Assembly: GCF_038070315.1 (NCBI RefSeq)
Contig: NZ_JBBPCC010000009.1
Location: 1-64,000 of the forward strand
From: Paenibacillus_G filicis
GTDB lineage: Bacteria; Bacillota; Bacilli; Paenibacillales; NBRC-103111
Direction of reading: 5' to 3'
Length of the DNA: 64,000 nt
Below the pieces are notes generated by a model. The model was not told where the DNA came from and did not search any database. It saw only the letters and a list, made by a program, of their open reading frames with translations. Both the position numbers and the translations under genes were made by a program. This document shows positions 1 to 8,461 of this stretch, piece after piece (position 1 is the stretch's first letter; each line of letters begins with the position of its first letter).

Positions 1-437
1 CGCTTCTGCTCGAAAGCCTTGCCCGCATACAGCGGGCGGGTGAACAGCAAGTCGTCAGCGCTCCGCTCGACCGAGACGGCATCCGAGCTTTGTCCGGCGC
101 CAAGCCGGGCCGCCGCCATCGGGGCAAGATCACGGCCGATCGCGGTATGGCCGAAGAATACGGCATCTGCTCCGGCCTGCCCGATGATAGCGCACAGCAC
201 CGGGAAGTACGCGTCCGGATTGTAGTGCTCCAGCTCCGCCCGGTCAGCGGCGATGACTTCATCGATCTCGTAACGCGATAGCTCAGCGGCAAATGGCCCG
301 ATGCCGTATCCGAGCAATGCGGCGACGATCCGGTCTCCGTCCTTCCGGGCCAGCCTGGCGGCCTGAATAAGCTCGCTTGTCACCTGTCGGAGCTTGCCGT
401 CGCGAACCTCGCCGATCACGAGATAAGTTTGGCTCAT
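1..437 (-). CDS. etfA: Electron transfer flavoprotein alpha subunit (partial, C-terminus beyond window)
   Basis: The minus strand from an ATG at 437 reads MSQTYLVIGEVRDGKLRQVT and stays open to the window edge, giving about 145 residues. This is the N-terminal domain of EtfA, which with EtfB passes electrons from acyl-CoA dehydrogenase to the respiratory chain. The FAD-binding C-terminal domain lies outside the window. An AAGGGGG ribosome site sits just upstream of the ATG. It follows etfB on the same strand after a 198-nt gap in which I see no gene. The context (fadR-etfB-etfA) matches the Bacillus fatty-acid degradation operon. Confidence 0.93.
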   Translation of the reverse strand, partial: MSQTYLVIGEVRDGKLRQVTSELIQAARLARKDGDRIVAALLGYGIGPFAAELSRYEIDEVIAADRAELEHYNPDAYFPVLCAIIGQAGADAVFFGHTAIGRDLAPMAAARLGAGQSSDAVSVERSADDLLFTRPLYAGKAFEQK

Positions 438-635
438 CTGGAATTCCCCCTTGAGATCAAAGTTCAAAGGAAACATACGACTTGCTGAAAAGCTTGGAGT
501 TTCGGATCAAGGGAAACGAAGGCTGAGAGGTTGGAGGGATAGGCCCGAAAGCTGGGGGCCAGAGAAGGCGGTGAGTAGGAGAGAGCAGTGAGTAGCAGAA
601 GGCAGGAATCCGCATCCAACAGGAGGGGCATGAAT

Positions 636-1400
636 TCAGAGCAGCTTCGCTTCGCTGCGCAGCAGCTCCACGAGCCGGGAGGCTTGCTGCCGGGGATCGC
701 CACCGATCCGCTGTCCCGCATTCCGCTCCGGGGGGAGCTTGAGCGAGGTTCGGACCGTACGTGGGGCTATATCCGCTGCGTCAAGCTCCAAGTCAGCAAG
801 CTCCAGCTGGTGGAAGGGCTTCTTCTTCGCCTTCATAATGCCGGGCAGCGACGGGTAGCGGGGGTCGTTCAGCCCTTGCTGGGCCGTGAACAGGGCTGGA
901 AGGGTGACTTCTACCGTCTCGTTGTCTCCCTCGGCATCGCGCAGCGCGACGGCCCGGCCGCCGTCAATGTCCAGGCGGGTAATCGAGGAAGTGTGCGGAA
1001 TGCCGAGCAATTGGGCCACGCGCAGTGCCACCTGCCCGGCTCCTTGGTCGACAGAGAAGCTCCCGCCGAGCAGCAGGTCGCAGGGATGCTGCCGTAGATA
1101 AGCCGACAACGCGACCGAAACGCCGTATTCGTCGTCCAGTCCCTCATCTGAGATCAGCACGGCGTCATCGGCGCCCATGGCGAGCGCTGTCCGGATAGCT
1201 TCCGCGCTGCGCTGCGGCCCGACAGACAGCACAGTTATGGTTCCTCCATGCTTTTCCTTCAGGCGGATGGCTTCTTCCACGGCATATTCGTCGTACGGAT
1301 TAAGAATGAACTTGGCGCCATCCAGCGCGACCGCGCCGTCCTGGATCGTAATTTTCTCCTCGGTATCCAAGGTTTGCTTCATCAGCACCGCGATGTTCAT
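636..1400 (-). CDS. etfB: Electron transfer flavoprotein beta subunit
   Basis: 254 residues, the usual EtfB length, beginning MNIAVLMKQTLDTEEKITI. The conserved N-terminal adenine-nucleotide-binding fold is followed by ILNPYDEYAVEEA and GADDAVLISD, as in EtfB family members. The protein forms the soluble heterodimer with EtfA that takes electrons from FadE-type acyl-CoA dehydrogenases. The start is supported by AAGGGAGGCAAGG before the ATG. It lies 39 nt downstream of fadR on the same strand, so co-transcription with fadR and control by FadR and acyl-CoA are likely. Confidence 0.96.
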   Translation of the reverse strand: MNIAVLMKQTLDTEEKITIQDGAVALDGAKFILNPYDEYAVEEAIRLKEKHGGTITVLSVGPQRSAEAIRTALAMGADDAVLISDEGLDDEYGVSVALSAYLRQHPCDLLLGGSFSVDQGAGQVALRVAQLLGIPHTSSITRLDIDGGRAVALRDAEGDNETVEVTLPALFTAQQGLNDPRYPSLPGIMKAKKKPFHQLELADLELDAADIAPRTVRTSLKLPPERNAGQRIGGDPRQQASRLVELLRSEAKLL

Positions 1401-1439
1401 GGTCCTTGCCTCCCTTACGGAATGATTGGCAGTACCCGG

Positions 1440-2024
1440 CTAAGCACGAAGACCCCGCAGGAAGAACTCTAGGGTCTTCTCGACCTGGGCGGCCAGCGAA
1501 TATTTGCGTCCGGCGATCAGCCAGGATGTCACGACCTCATCCATCCCGCCGAATAGCAGCAGACGGGTGAGCTTCACATCAAGATCGGCGCGGAATAGCC
1601 CCTCCTCGATACCTTGGCGCAGCACATTCTCGATAAGCTGGATGTAGGTCTTGACGACCTCGCCGATCGCTTTGCGCAGCTCCAGCGAGCTTTGCCTCAA
1701 CTCGATTTGCGTCACATAAGCCAAGGCGACATTGCTCTCCAGCTCACTGTAGTGCAGCTCGCAAATTTTCCTCAGCGCCTCATCCGCCGAGTCGGTGTCC
1801 CGGATGCTCTCGTGAAAACGGGCGACCAGATCCCCGAGCCGATCCTGAAACAACGAAACAAGGATATCTTCCTTGTTCTTGAAATATAAATAAATCGTAC
1901 CGTCCGCAACACCCGCTTCCTTGGCAATCCGCGACACCTGCGCCTGATGGTAGCCATGCTCCGCGATGACCTGGAGAGCTGCTTCCAAAATGAGTTGGCG
2001 TTTTTCTTTTTTCCTACTTGCCAT
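1440..2024 (-). CDS. fadR: TetR-family fatty-acid degradation repressor FadR
   Basis: 194 residues with an N-terminal TetR helix-turn-helix (roughly residues 8-54, including VSRIAKEAGVADGTIYLYF and KNKEDIL) and an all-helical C-terminal ligand domain. It matches Bacillus FadR (YsiA), which represses beta-oxidation genes and is released by long-chain acyl-CoA. Identification is strengthened by the cognate operator 32 nt upstream of its start and by its neighbours (etfB, etfA, fadF, fadN, fadA, fadE, lcfA). GGGGTGG precedes the ATG. It is probably autoregulated because the only operator copy I see lies in the divergent promoter region it shares with fadF. Confidence 0.93.
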   Translation of the reverse strand: MASRKKEKRQLILEAALQVIAEHGYHQAQVSRIAKEAGVADGTIYLYFKNKEDILVSLFQDRLGDLVARFHESIRDTDSADEALRKICELHYSELESNVALAYVTQIELRQSSLELRKAIGEVVKTYIQLIENVLRQGIEEGLFRADLDVKLTRLLLFGGMDEVVTSWLIAGRKYSLAAQVEKTLEFFLRGLRA

Positions 2025-2055
2025 GCGACCACCCCGATGGTAAGATTCAACTACC

Positions 2056-2073
2056 TGAATGAATACTCATTCA
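2056..2073. promoter_or_regulatory. FadR operator
   Basis: TGAATGAATACTCATTCA is a perfect inverted repeat (7-bp arms TGAATGA/TCATTCA). It fits the published Bacillus subtilis FadR consensus TGAATGAMTANTCATTCA at every position. It lies between fadR (start 2024) and fadF (start 2220), so one site can control both divergent operons. Confidence 0.93.
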
Positions 2074-2146
2074 TTTTCGTAAGCTTAGGGGGAAACACGG
2101 TCTATTGTCAACGTATTTCGTTGTTTTGCATTTTATGAGCGTTTAT

Positions 2147-2162
2147 CGGTAATCGCTTTCAC
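2147..2162 (-). promoter_or_regulatory. Possible CcpA catabolite response element (cre)
   Basis: On the minus strand the 16 bases read GTGAAAGCGATTACCG. They fit the cre pattern WTGNAANCGNWNNCAW through the core, with mismatches at the outer positions. The location in the fadR-fadF intergenic region would suit glucose repression of beta-oxidation. The match is imperfect and could be chance. Confidence 0.3.
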
Positions 2163-2219
2163 TTGAAGAGACCAGGGCAGGCAAATGCTTATGGTCGGTG
2201 AATAGGGGGAGAGGGATGG

Positions 2220-4811
2220 ATGGCGGCTATGGTCTGGCAGCTTCTCAATGCGCTCTTATTCCTAAGCCTAACCGGATATGGCGTTTATTTATTCGGCAAG
2301 GCGGTGTACCACCGGTACTTGTACTTGAAGCTCGGGCGGCCCGCCGATCTCACGCAGCGCTGGAGGGAGAGGCTCGGAGCGTTTCTGGCCGAGACCTTCG
2401 GGCAAAGGAAGCTGCTAAAGGATAAGCGGAGCGGCCTCATGCATATCGTTATTTTTTACGGATTTATTATCCTTCAGCTCGGTGCGCTGGACTTGATCGT
2501 CAAAGGATTGACGGGAGGGCGGCCGCTGCCTATTCCGGCCTATGAGGCCTTCGGCCTGCTGCAGGAGATCACCGTGGTGCTGGTGCTCGCCGCGATGGCG
2601 TATGCGGCTTTCCGCCGCTATGTGGAGAAGCTGCCCCGGCTGAAAAGAGGCTGGAAGCCGAGCATCGTTGTCTTCTTCATCTTCGGGCTGCTGCTATCGG
2701 TGCTGCTGTCGCTTGGCTTCGAGCGATTATGGCTCGGGCATCCTGCAAGCGCTTACGGTCCTGTCTCCTCTTGGCTGGCCGGAGGCTTTGGGCACTGGAT
2801 GTCCAGTGGAGCTGCCGGTATCGCCTTCTATGCGGCCTGGTGGATTCACCTGCTGATTCTGCTTTCGTTTCTCGTGTACGTGCCGCAGTCCAAACACTTT
2901 CATATCCTCACAGCACCGCTTAATCTCTGGCTGCGCCGCAAGGAGCCGCCGGGACGGCTGCGGAGGCTCGATCTGGAGGATGAAACGGCAGAGTCGTTTG
3001 GCGTTGGGCAGATCGAAGCGTTCACGCAGAAGCAGATGCTCGATTTCTATGCTTGTGTAGAATGCGGGAGATGCACCCAGGTATGCCCGGCCTCCGGCAC
3101 AGGGAAGGCGCTCTCCCCGATGCATCTGATCTCCAAGCTGCGCGATCATCTGGTGGAGAAGGGCGCTGCGGTTACCTCCAAGTCGCCGTGGATTCCGGGC
3201 TTTGCCTTCGGGTCGTCCTCCGGGACAGCACACCGGATGGATGCGGCTCTAGTGTCAGAGGGGGTTTCATGGATCGATCCCTTGCCCGCATCTGAGTTAT
3301 CACCAGAATCACTTGCTGCTTCGCCAGAAGCGACGTTATCGCCAGAATCCCCTCTCCTGCTCGTACCTCCATCCGCACAAGCAACAACGGATGAACTCAG
3401 CGCAAAATCTCCACAAGCAGCTCCCCCAGGATCCGTACCGTCAAGCACACACGCAGCTTCTCATGAATCTGGCTCAGCGCCCTTGAATAACAGGAATTCC
3501 ATGCACGAGACGCCTGCTCATCCGCCAGCGCTTGCATCTAACCCTTCTTCCTCTCAGCGCGCTCCTATCGCGCCGTTATCCGCCGCCGCATCCGCATCCT
3601 CTATCGGCATCAAGCCGCATTCTTATCCGCATCCGCCACAGCATGCTCCTAACGTTCCTGAACCGCAAGCCCCCTCAACCGCCGCACAATCCGTACCTCC
3701 AATTACCGATATTCGCCCGACGCTCGGCTGGCAGCAGCAAGCCTGGCGTCCATCCGCCGAAGCTGAGGATGTGACCCAGCTGGAGCTGATCGGCGATGTG
3801 ATCACCGAGCAGGAAATCTGGTCCTGTACGACCTGCCGCAACTGCGAGGATCAGTGTCCGGTCGGCAATGAGCATGTGGATAAGATCATAGACCTGCGCC
3901 GCCATCTCGTCCTGATGCAGGGCAGCATGCCTTTGGAGGCGCAGCGCGCGCTCCAGAATATTGAGCGGCAGGGTAACCCGTGGGGGATTAGCCGCAGCGA
4001 TCGGAGCCGCTGGACGGCTGAGATCGGGGGCATACCGGTGCCGACGGTCCGGGACAATCCCGGCTTTGAGTACTTGTTCTTCGTCGGCTCCATGGGCTCC
4101 TATGATCTGCGCAGCCGCAAGGTGTCGCGGGCATTCGTCAGGCTGCTGCAAGAAGCGGGAGTCAGCTTCGCCATCCTGGGCAATGAGGAGAAGGGCTCCG
4201 GCGATACACCGCGTCGGCTGGGCAATGAGCTGCTGTTCCAGCAGCTGTGCGCGGACAATATCGCGACGTTCGTGCGGTACGGCGTCCGGCGGATCGTAAC
4301 GGCCTGTCCGCATACGTACAACACGCTCAAGCACGAATACCCGGACTTCGGTATGGAAGGGGTGGAGGTGCTGCATCATAGCGAGCTGCTGGAGAAGCTG
4401 GTTCGCGAGGGGCGGCTGAAGCCGCAGCATCCGGTGAAGGAGCGTGTCACCTATCACGATTCCTGTTACCTGGGCAGGTACAACGGGGTGTACGAACAGC
4501 CTCGGCAGGTACTGCGTGCGATCCCCGGCGTGGAGCTGGTCGAGATGGCAAGAAGCCGGGAGAACGCCATGTGCTGCGGAGCCGGCGGCGGTATGATGTG
4601 GCTGGAGGAAACGGGCGGCAAGCGTGTGAACGCGGCCCGTACCGAGCAGGCGCTGGCTGTGAATCCGACCGTGATCAGCAGCGCATGTCCGTACTGCCTG
4701 ACGATGCTCGAGGACGGAACCAAGCAGAAGGAGGTGGAGAACCGGGTACAGGCGAGAGATATTGCCGAGCTGCTGGAGCAATCCGTATTCGGAATGGAGA
4801 GGAAAGGGTGA
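2220..4811 (+). CDS. fadF: FadF-type membrane Fe-S oxidoreductase (heterodisulfide reductase-like)
   Basis: 863 residues. Several hydrophobic segments (roughly residues 5-30, 70-95, 110-130, 147-165, 200-222) form an N-terminal membrane part. A dicluster ferredoxin follows, with C279, C282, C285, C289 and then C536, C539, C542, C546. Two cysteine-rich CCG domains come last (CCGAGGG near residues 785-791, and CPYC). This is the FadF/YwjF architecture, thought to link acyl-CoA dehydrogenase and EtfAB to menaquinone. Bacillus homologues are about 700 residues. The extra length is a Pro/Ser/Ala-rich stretch of about 140 residues (roughly 357-497) between the two cluster motifs. The ATG at 2220 follows GGGGAGAGGG. 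It is first in the rightward operon. Confidence 0.9.
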   Translation: MAAMVWQLLNALLFLSLTGYGVYLFGKAVYHRYLYLKLGRPADLTQRWRERLGAFLAETFGQRKLLKDKRSGLMHIVIFYGFIILQLGALDLIVKGLTGGRPLPIPAYEAFGLLQEITVVLVLAAMAYAAFRRYVEKLPRLKRGWKPSIVVFFIFGLLLSVLLSLGFERLWLGHPASAYGPVSSWLAGGFGHWMSSGAAGIAFYAAWWIHLLILLSFLVYVPQSKHFHILTAPLNLWLRRKEPPGRLRRLDLEDETAESFGVGQIEAFTQKQMLDFYACVECGRCTQVCPASGTGKALSPMHLISKLRDHLVEKGAAVTSKSPWIPGFAFGSSSGTAHRMDAALVSEGVSWIDPLPASELSPESLAASPEATLSPESPLLLVPPSAQATTDELSAKSPQAAPPGSVPSSTHAASHESGSAPLNNRNSMHETPAHPPALASNPSSSQRAPIAPLSAAASASSIGIKPHSYPHPPQHAPNVPEPQAPSTAAQSVPPITDIRPTLGWQQQAWRPSAEAEDVTQLELIGDVITEQEIWSCTTCRNCEDQCPVGNEHVDKIIDLRRHLVLMQGSMPLEAQRALQNIERQGNPWGISRSDRSRWTAEIGGIPVPTVRDNPGFEYLFFVGSMGSYDLRSRKVSRAFVRLLQEAGVSFAILGNEEKGSGDTPRRLGNELLFQQLCADNIATFVRYGVRRIVTACPHTYNTLKHEYPDFGMEGVEVLHHSELLEKLVREGRLKPQHPVKERVTYHDSCYLGRYNGVYEQPRQVLRAIPGVELVEMARSRENAMCCGAGGGMMWLEETGGKRVNAARTEQALAVNPTVISSACPYCLTMLEDGTKQKEVENRVQARDIAELLEQSVFGMERKG

Positions 4812-4818
4812 TAAGACT

Positions 4819-7209
4819 ATGCAAATCCGCAAAGCGGCCGTTATCGGCTCAGGCGTCATGGGCTCGGGCATTGCCGCCCATCTGGCGAATGCGGGTATCC
4901 CTTGCTTGCTGCTGGACATCGTGCCTGGCGAACTGACCGCTCAAGAGGCTGCGAAGGGACTGACGCCGGAGCATCCGTCCGTCCGCAATAGATTGGCCGA
5001 TCAAGCGGTCGAACGGCTGAAGAAAACGAAGCCGTCTCCCTTGTACGACGAAGCGTTCGCCGGCCGGATTACACCGGGCAATCTGGAGGATCATCTGCCT
5101 CTGCTGGCTGAGGTGGACTGGGTGATCGAGGTGATTGTGGAGAAGCCGGAGGCCAAGAAGCAGCTATTATCACGCATCGAGAAGCACTGGAAGCCCGGCA
5201 CGATCGTCAGCACGAACACGTCCGGCATCTCGATCGAAGCGATGTCGGCAGACTGCGGTGAGGCGTTCAGGCGGCACTTTATGGGGACGCATTTCTTCAA
5301 TCCTCCCCGCTATATGAAGCTGCTGGAGCTGATCCCCGGCAGGCAGACGGACCCTGAGCTCGTGACAGGGATGAAGCACTTTTGTGAACGTAAGCTCGGG
5401 AAGGGAGTCGTGCTGGCCAAGGATACGCCGAATTTCATCGCCAACCGGATCGGGACGTATGGCCTCCTGGTCACTCTACAAGAAATGCAGAAGCAGAGCT
5501 TCACCGTGGAAGACGTGGATGCGGTCACAGGTCCGGCGATGGGGCGGCCGAAGAGCGCCACCTTCCGCACCCTGGATCTGGTTGGTCTCGATACCTTCGT
5601 ACACGTGGCCGGCAATGTGGCTGAGCAGGCAGTCGATGAAGACGAGAAGGCGAGGTTCACGGTGCCCGAGGTACTCCAGACGATGGTGGGCAAGGGCTGG
5701 CTGGGTGAGAAGGGAGGGCAGGGCTTTTACTTGAAGAGGAAAGGAGCGGACGGCAGCGAAATTTTATCGCTCAATCTGGCTACGCTGGAATATGGGAAGC
5801 CAGGCAAGCCTGCGGCTGCCTCGCTGGAGGCGGCGAAGCTGGCGAAGGGAGCGGGGGCCAAGACGAAGGCTCTGCTGCAAGGCCGGGACCGGTATGCGGT
5901 GTTCGCTTGGAGCGTGCTGAAGCCTGTGCTTGTGTATGCTGCCGCCAAGCTGGGCGAGATCGCAGACACGATCCGCGAGATCGACGATGCGATGAAATGG
6001 GGCTTTAACTGGGAGCTAGGTCCATTCGAGCTGTGGGATGCGATCGGTCTGGCGGAGTCCGTGCAGCGGATGGAGGCTGAGGGGACGGCCGTCCCTGCCT
6101 GGGTCAAGGCCTGGATCGCTTCGGGCCACATGTCTTTCTACCGCGAGCAGGACGGCCGGATGTTCTATGTGAATGCGGGCGCCTACCGCGGAGTGGAAGA
6201 GGTGCCCGAACTGATCTCGCTGGACGCTCTGCGCAAACGCAAGCAGGTCGTTCTCTCCAATCAGGGGGCGAGCCTGCTCGATCTGGGGGATGGCGTGGCC
6301 TGCCTCGAATTTCACTCACCGAACAATGCGATCGGCGCTGACATTCTGACGATGATCCAACGGAGCCTGGAGGAGGTCCGGCGGCAGTACGATGGGCTTG
6401 TCATCGCCAATCAGGGGCGGAATTTCTGTGTGGGAGCCAATCTGATGATCCTGCTGATGGAGGCGCAGGACGAGGAATGGGAGGAGATCGACAGCATTAT
6501 CCGGCTGTTCCAGCATACGATGCTGCAGCTCAAGCGCTTCGAGAAGCCGGTCGTCGCCGCCCCGCACCGGATGACGCTGGGTGGCGGGGTGGAGGCCTGC
6601 ATGCCGGCAGACCGCGTCGTGGCTGCGGCCGAGACGTACTACGGCCTCGTGGAGGCCGGCGTCGGCCTGATTCCGGCCGGAGGCGGCTGCAAGGAGCTGG
6701 CGCTTCGCGCGAGCCGCAGCGCTGCCGGGCCGGAGGCGGATATTCAGCCGTGGATCAACCGGGCGTTCGAGACGGTCGGCATGGCCAAAGTCTCGACGAG
6801 CGCCCATGATGCCTTCGGGCTGGGACTGCTTCAGGAAGGGGACCGGGTGGTCGCGGGCCTGGACCTGCTAATCCATGAGGCGAAGCAATCCGTACGGGGC
6901 CTGGTGCAGGGCGGCTATGAACCGATCCCAGAGAGGAAGATACGCGTCGCCGGGGCAGAAGGTAAGGCGGTGCTGCAGCTCGGAGCCTACGGGCTGCACC
7001 GGGGCGGGTATATCAGCGATCACGATCTGAAAATCGCCGGCAAGCTGGCGCATGTACTGGCCGGAGGAGATGTGGCGGCAGGCTCTCTGGTGACGGAGCG
7101 TTATCTGCTTGATCTGGAGCGGGAAGCCTTCCTCAGCCTCTGCGGCGAGCCGAAGACGCAGGCCCGCATGCAGCATATGCTGGCCAAGGGCAAGGCGCTG
7201 CGCAATTAG
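4819..7209 (+). CDS. fadN: 3-hydroxyacyl-CoA dehydrogenase / enoyl-CoA hydratase
   Basis: 796 residues from the ATG at 4819, close to Bacillus FadN (about 790). The frame is open further upstream, but GGAAAGGG lies just before 4819 and the Rossmann motif begins at once (GSGVMGSGIAAHLANAG). Order: NAD-binding 3-hydroxyacyl-CoA dehydrogenase domain, its C-terminal helical domains, then a crotonase domain (GRNFCVGANLMILL and GGGVEACMPADRVVAAAETY). It performs hydration and NAD-dependent oxidation in the beta-oxidation spiral. It begins 8 nt after the fadF stop and is followed by fadA, indicating one transcript. Confidence 0.95.
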   Translation: MQIRKAAVIGSGVMGSGIAAHLANAGIPCLLLDIVPGELTAQEAAKGLTPEHPSVRNRLADQAVERLKKTKPSPLYDEAFAGRITPGNLEDHLPLLAEVDWVIEVIVEKPEAKKQLLSRIEKHWKPGTIVSTNTSGISIEAMSADCGEAFRRHFMGTHFFNPPRYMKLLELIPGRQTDPELVTGMKHFCERKLGKGVVLAKDTPNFIANRIGTYGLLVTLQEMQKQSFTVEDVDAVTGPAMGRPKSATFRTLDLVGLDTFVHVAGNVAEQAVDEDEKARFTVPEVLQTMVGKGWLGEKGGQGFYLKRKGADGSEILSLNLATLEYGKPGKPAAASLEAAKLAKGAGAKTKALLQGRDRYAVFAWSVLKPVLVYAAAKLGEIADTIREIDDAMKWGFNWELGPFELWDAIGLAESVQRMEAEGTAVPAWVKAWIASGHMSFYREQDGRMFYVNAGAYRGVEEVPELISLDALRKRKQVVLSNQGASLLDLGDGVACLEFHSPNNAIGADILTMIQRSLEEVRRQYDGLVIANQGRNFCVGANLMILLMEAQDEEWEEIDSIIRLFQHTMLQLKRFEKPVVAAPHRMTLGGGVEACMPADRVVAAAETYYGLVEAGVGLIPAGGGCKELALRASRSAAGPEADIQPWINRAFETVGMAKVSTSAHDAFGLGLLQEGDRVVAGLDLLIHEAKQSVRGLVQGGYEPIPERKIRVAGAEGKAVLQLGAYGLHRGGYISDHDLKIAGKLAHVLAGGDVAAGSLVTERYLLDLEREAFLSLCGEPKTQARMQHMLAKGKALRN

Positions 7210-7253
7210 CAGCGGGATGAGCGGCAACAATCCGAAAGCGAGGTGGAGATTCC

Positions 7254-8441
7254 ATGAGAGAAGCGGTCATCGTATCGATCGCCCGCACGCCGGTCGCCAA
7301 GGCGAAGAAAGGCGGCTTCGCCCAGACGCGGGCTGACGATCTGGGCAAGGCAGTGCTGGAAGCCGTCGTCGAGCGCACCCCTGGGCTGCGCAAGGAGGAG
7401 GTGGAGGACATCCTCATCGGCTGCGCGATGCCGGAGGGGGAGCAGGGGCTTAATGTTGCCCGTATTCTATCGCTGTATGCGGGCTTCCCGGTTACGGTCC
7501 CGGCGCTGACGATCAACCGGTTCTGCGCTTCGGGGCTGCAATCCATCGCCTTCGCCGCCGAGCGCATCCGTGCCGGGTCGGCGGAGGTGCTGATCGCCGG
7601 AGGCGTCGAGAGCATGAGCCATGTGCCGATGACGGGCTTTAAGGTATCGCCGAATCCGAAGATCGTCGAGACGATGCCGGAAGTCTATATCGGCATGGGG
7701 CATACGGCCGAGGAGGTGGCATCCCGCTTCGGCGTCAGTCGGGAGGAGCAGGACCGCTTCGCCGCCCGCTCTCATGCGAAGGCCGCTGCCGCCATCCGGG
7801 CCGGACGGTTCCGCGAGGAGATCGTGCCGGTGCAGACGGAGTGGCGGGAGCTGGACGAAGCTGGCGGTCGTGTGAAGACGCGGGCCCAGGTCGTGGATCA
7901 GGACGAAGGGGTCCGGGCGGACACGACGGCGGAGGTGCTGGCGGGGCTGCGCTCTTCGTTCAAGCTGGGCGGGACGGTCACGGCGGGCAATTCGTCGCAG
8001 ATGAGCGACGGAGCGGCTGCAGCCGTCCTGATGAGCCGGGAGCGGGCAGAGGCGCTGGGCTTGAAGCCGCTGGCGACGTTTCGCTCATTCGCAGTGGCGG
8101 GCGTGGAGCCGGAGGTGATGGGGATCGGCCCGGTAGAGGCGATCCCCAAGGCGCTTCGGCAGACTGGGTTAACGCTGGATGACGTGGATCTCTTCGAGAT
8201 CAACGAGGCGTTTGCCTCACAATGCGTGCACATTATCCGTGAGCTGCGACTGGACGAAGAGAAAGTGAATGTCAACGGAGGCGCGATCGCGCTAGGTCAT
8301 CCGCTCGGCTGCACGGGGGCGAAGCTGGCGGCGACGCTGATCTACGAGCTGCGCCGCCGGGGAGGCGGCATCGGCGTTGTTTCGATGTGCATCGGAGGAG
8401 GGATGGGCGCTGCCGGCGTGTTCGAGGTGTACGGGGAGTAA
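7254..8441 (+). CDS. fadA: Acetyl-CoA acyltransferase (3-ketoacyl-CoA thiolase)
   Basis: 395 residues, typical thiolase length. The active-site cysteine is in NRFCASGLQSI, the histidine in NGGAIALGHPLGCTGAKL and the second cysteine in SMCIGGGMGAAG. It releases acetyl-CoA from 3-ketoacyl-CoA as the last beta-oxidation step and is expected to work as a complex with FadN. An AGGTGGAG ribosome site lies before the ATG. It sits 44 nt after fadN and ends 20 nt before the fadE start. Confidence 0.96.
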   Translation: MREAVIVSIARTPVAKAKKGGFAQTRADDLGKAVLEAVVERTPGLRKEEVEDILIGCAMPEGEQGLNVARILSLYAGFPVTVPALTINRFCASGLQSIAFAAERIRAGSAEVLIAGGVESMSHVPMTGFKVSPNPKIVETMPEVYIGMGHTAEEVASRFGVSREEQDRFAARSHAKAAAAIRAGRFREEIVPVQTEWRELDEAGGRVKTRAQVVDQDEGVRADTTAEVLAGLRSSFKLGGTVTAGNSSQMSDGAAAAVLMSRERAEALGLKPLATFRSFAVAGVEPEVMGIGPVEAIPKALRQTGLTLDDVDLFEINEAFASQCVHIIRELRLDEEKVNVNGGAIALGHPLGCTGAKLAATLIYELRRRGGGIGVVSMCIGGGMGAAGVFEVYGE

Positions 8442-8461
8442 TGACGAGAGGAGGGACCGGG

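Noticed and set aside
3675..4919. 414-codon minus-strand open frame over fadF
   Set aside because: Shadow of fadF; Arg/His/Leu-rich translation without any domain.
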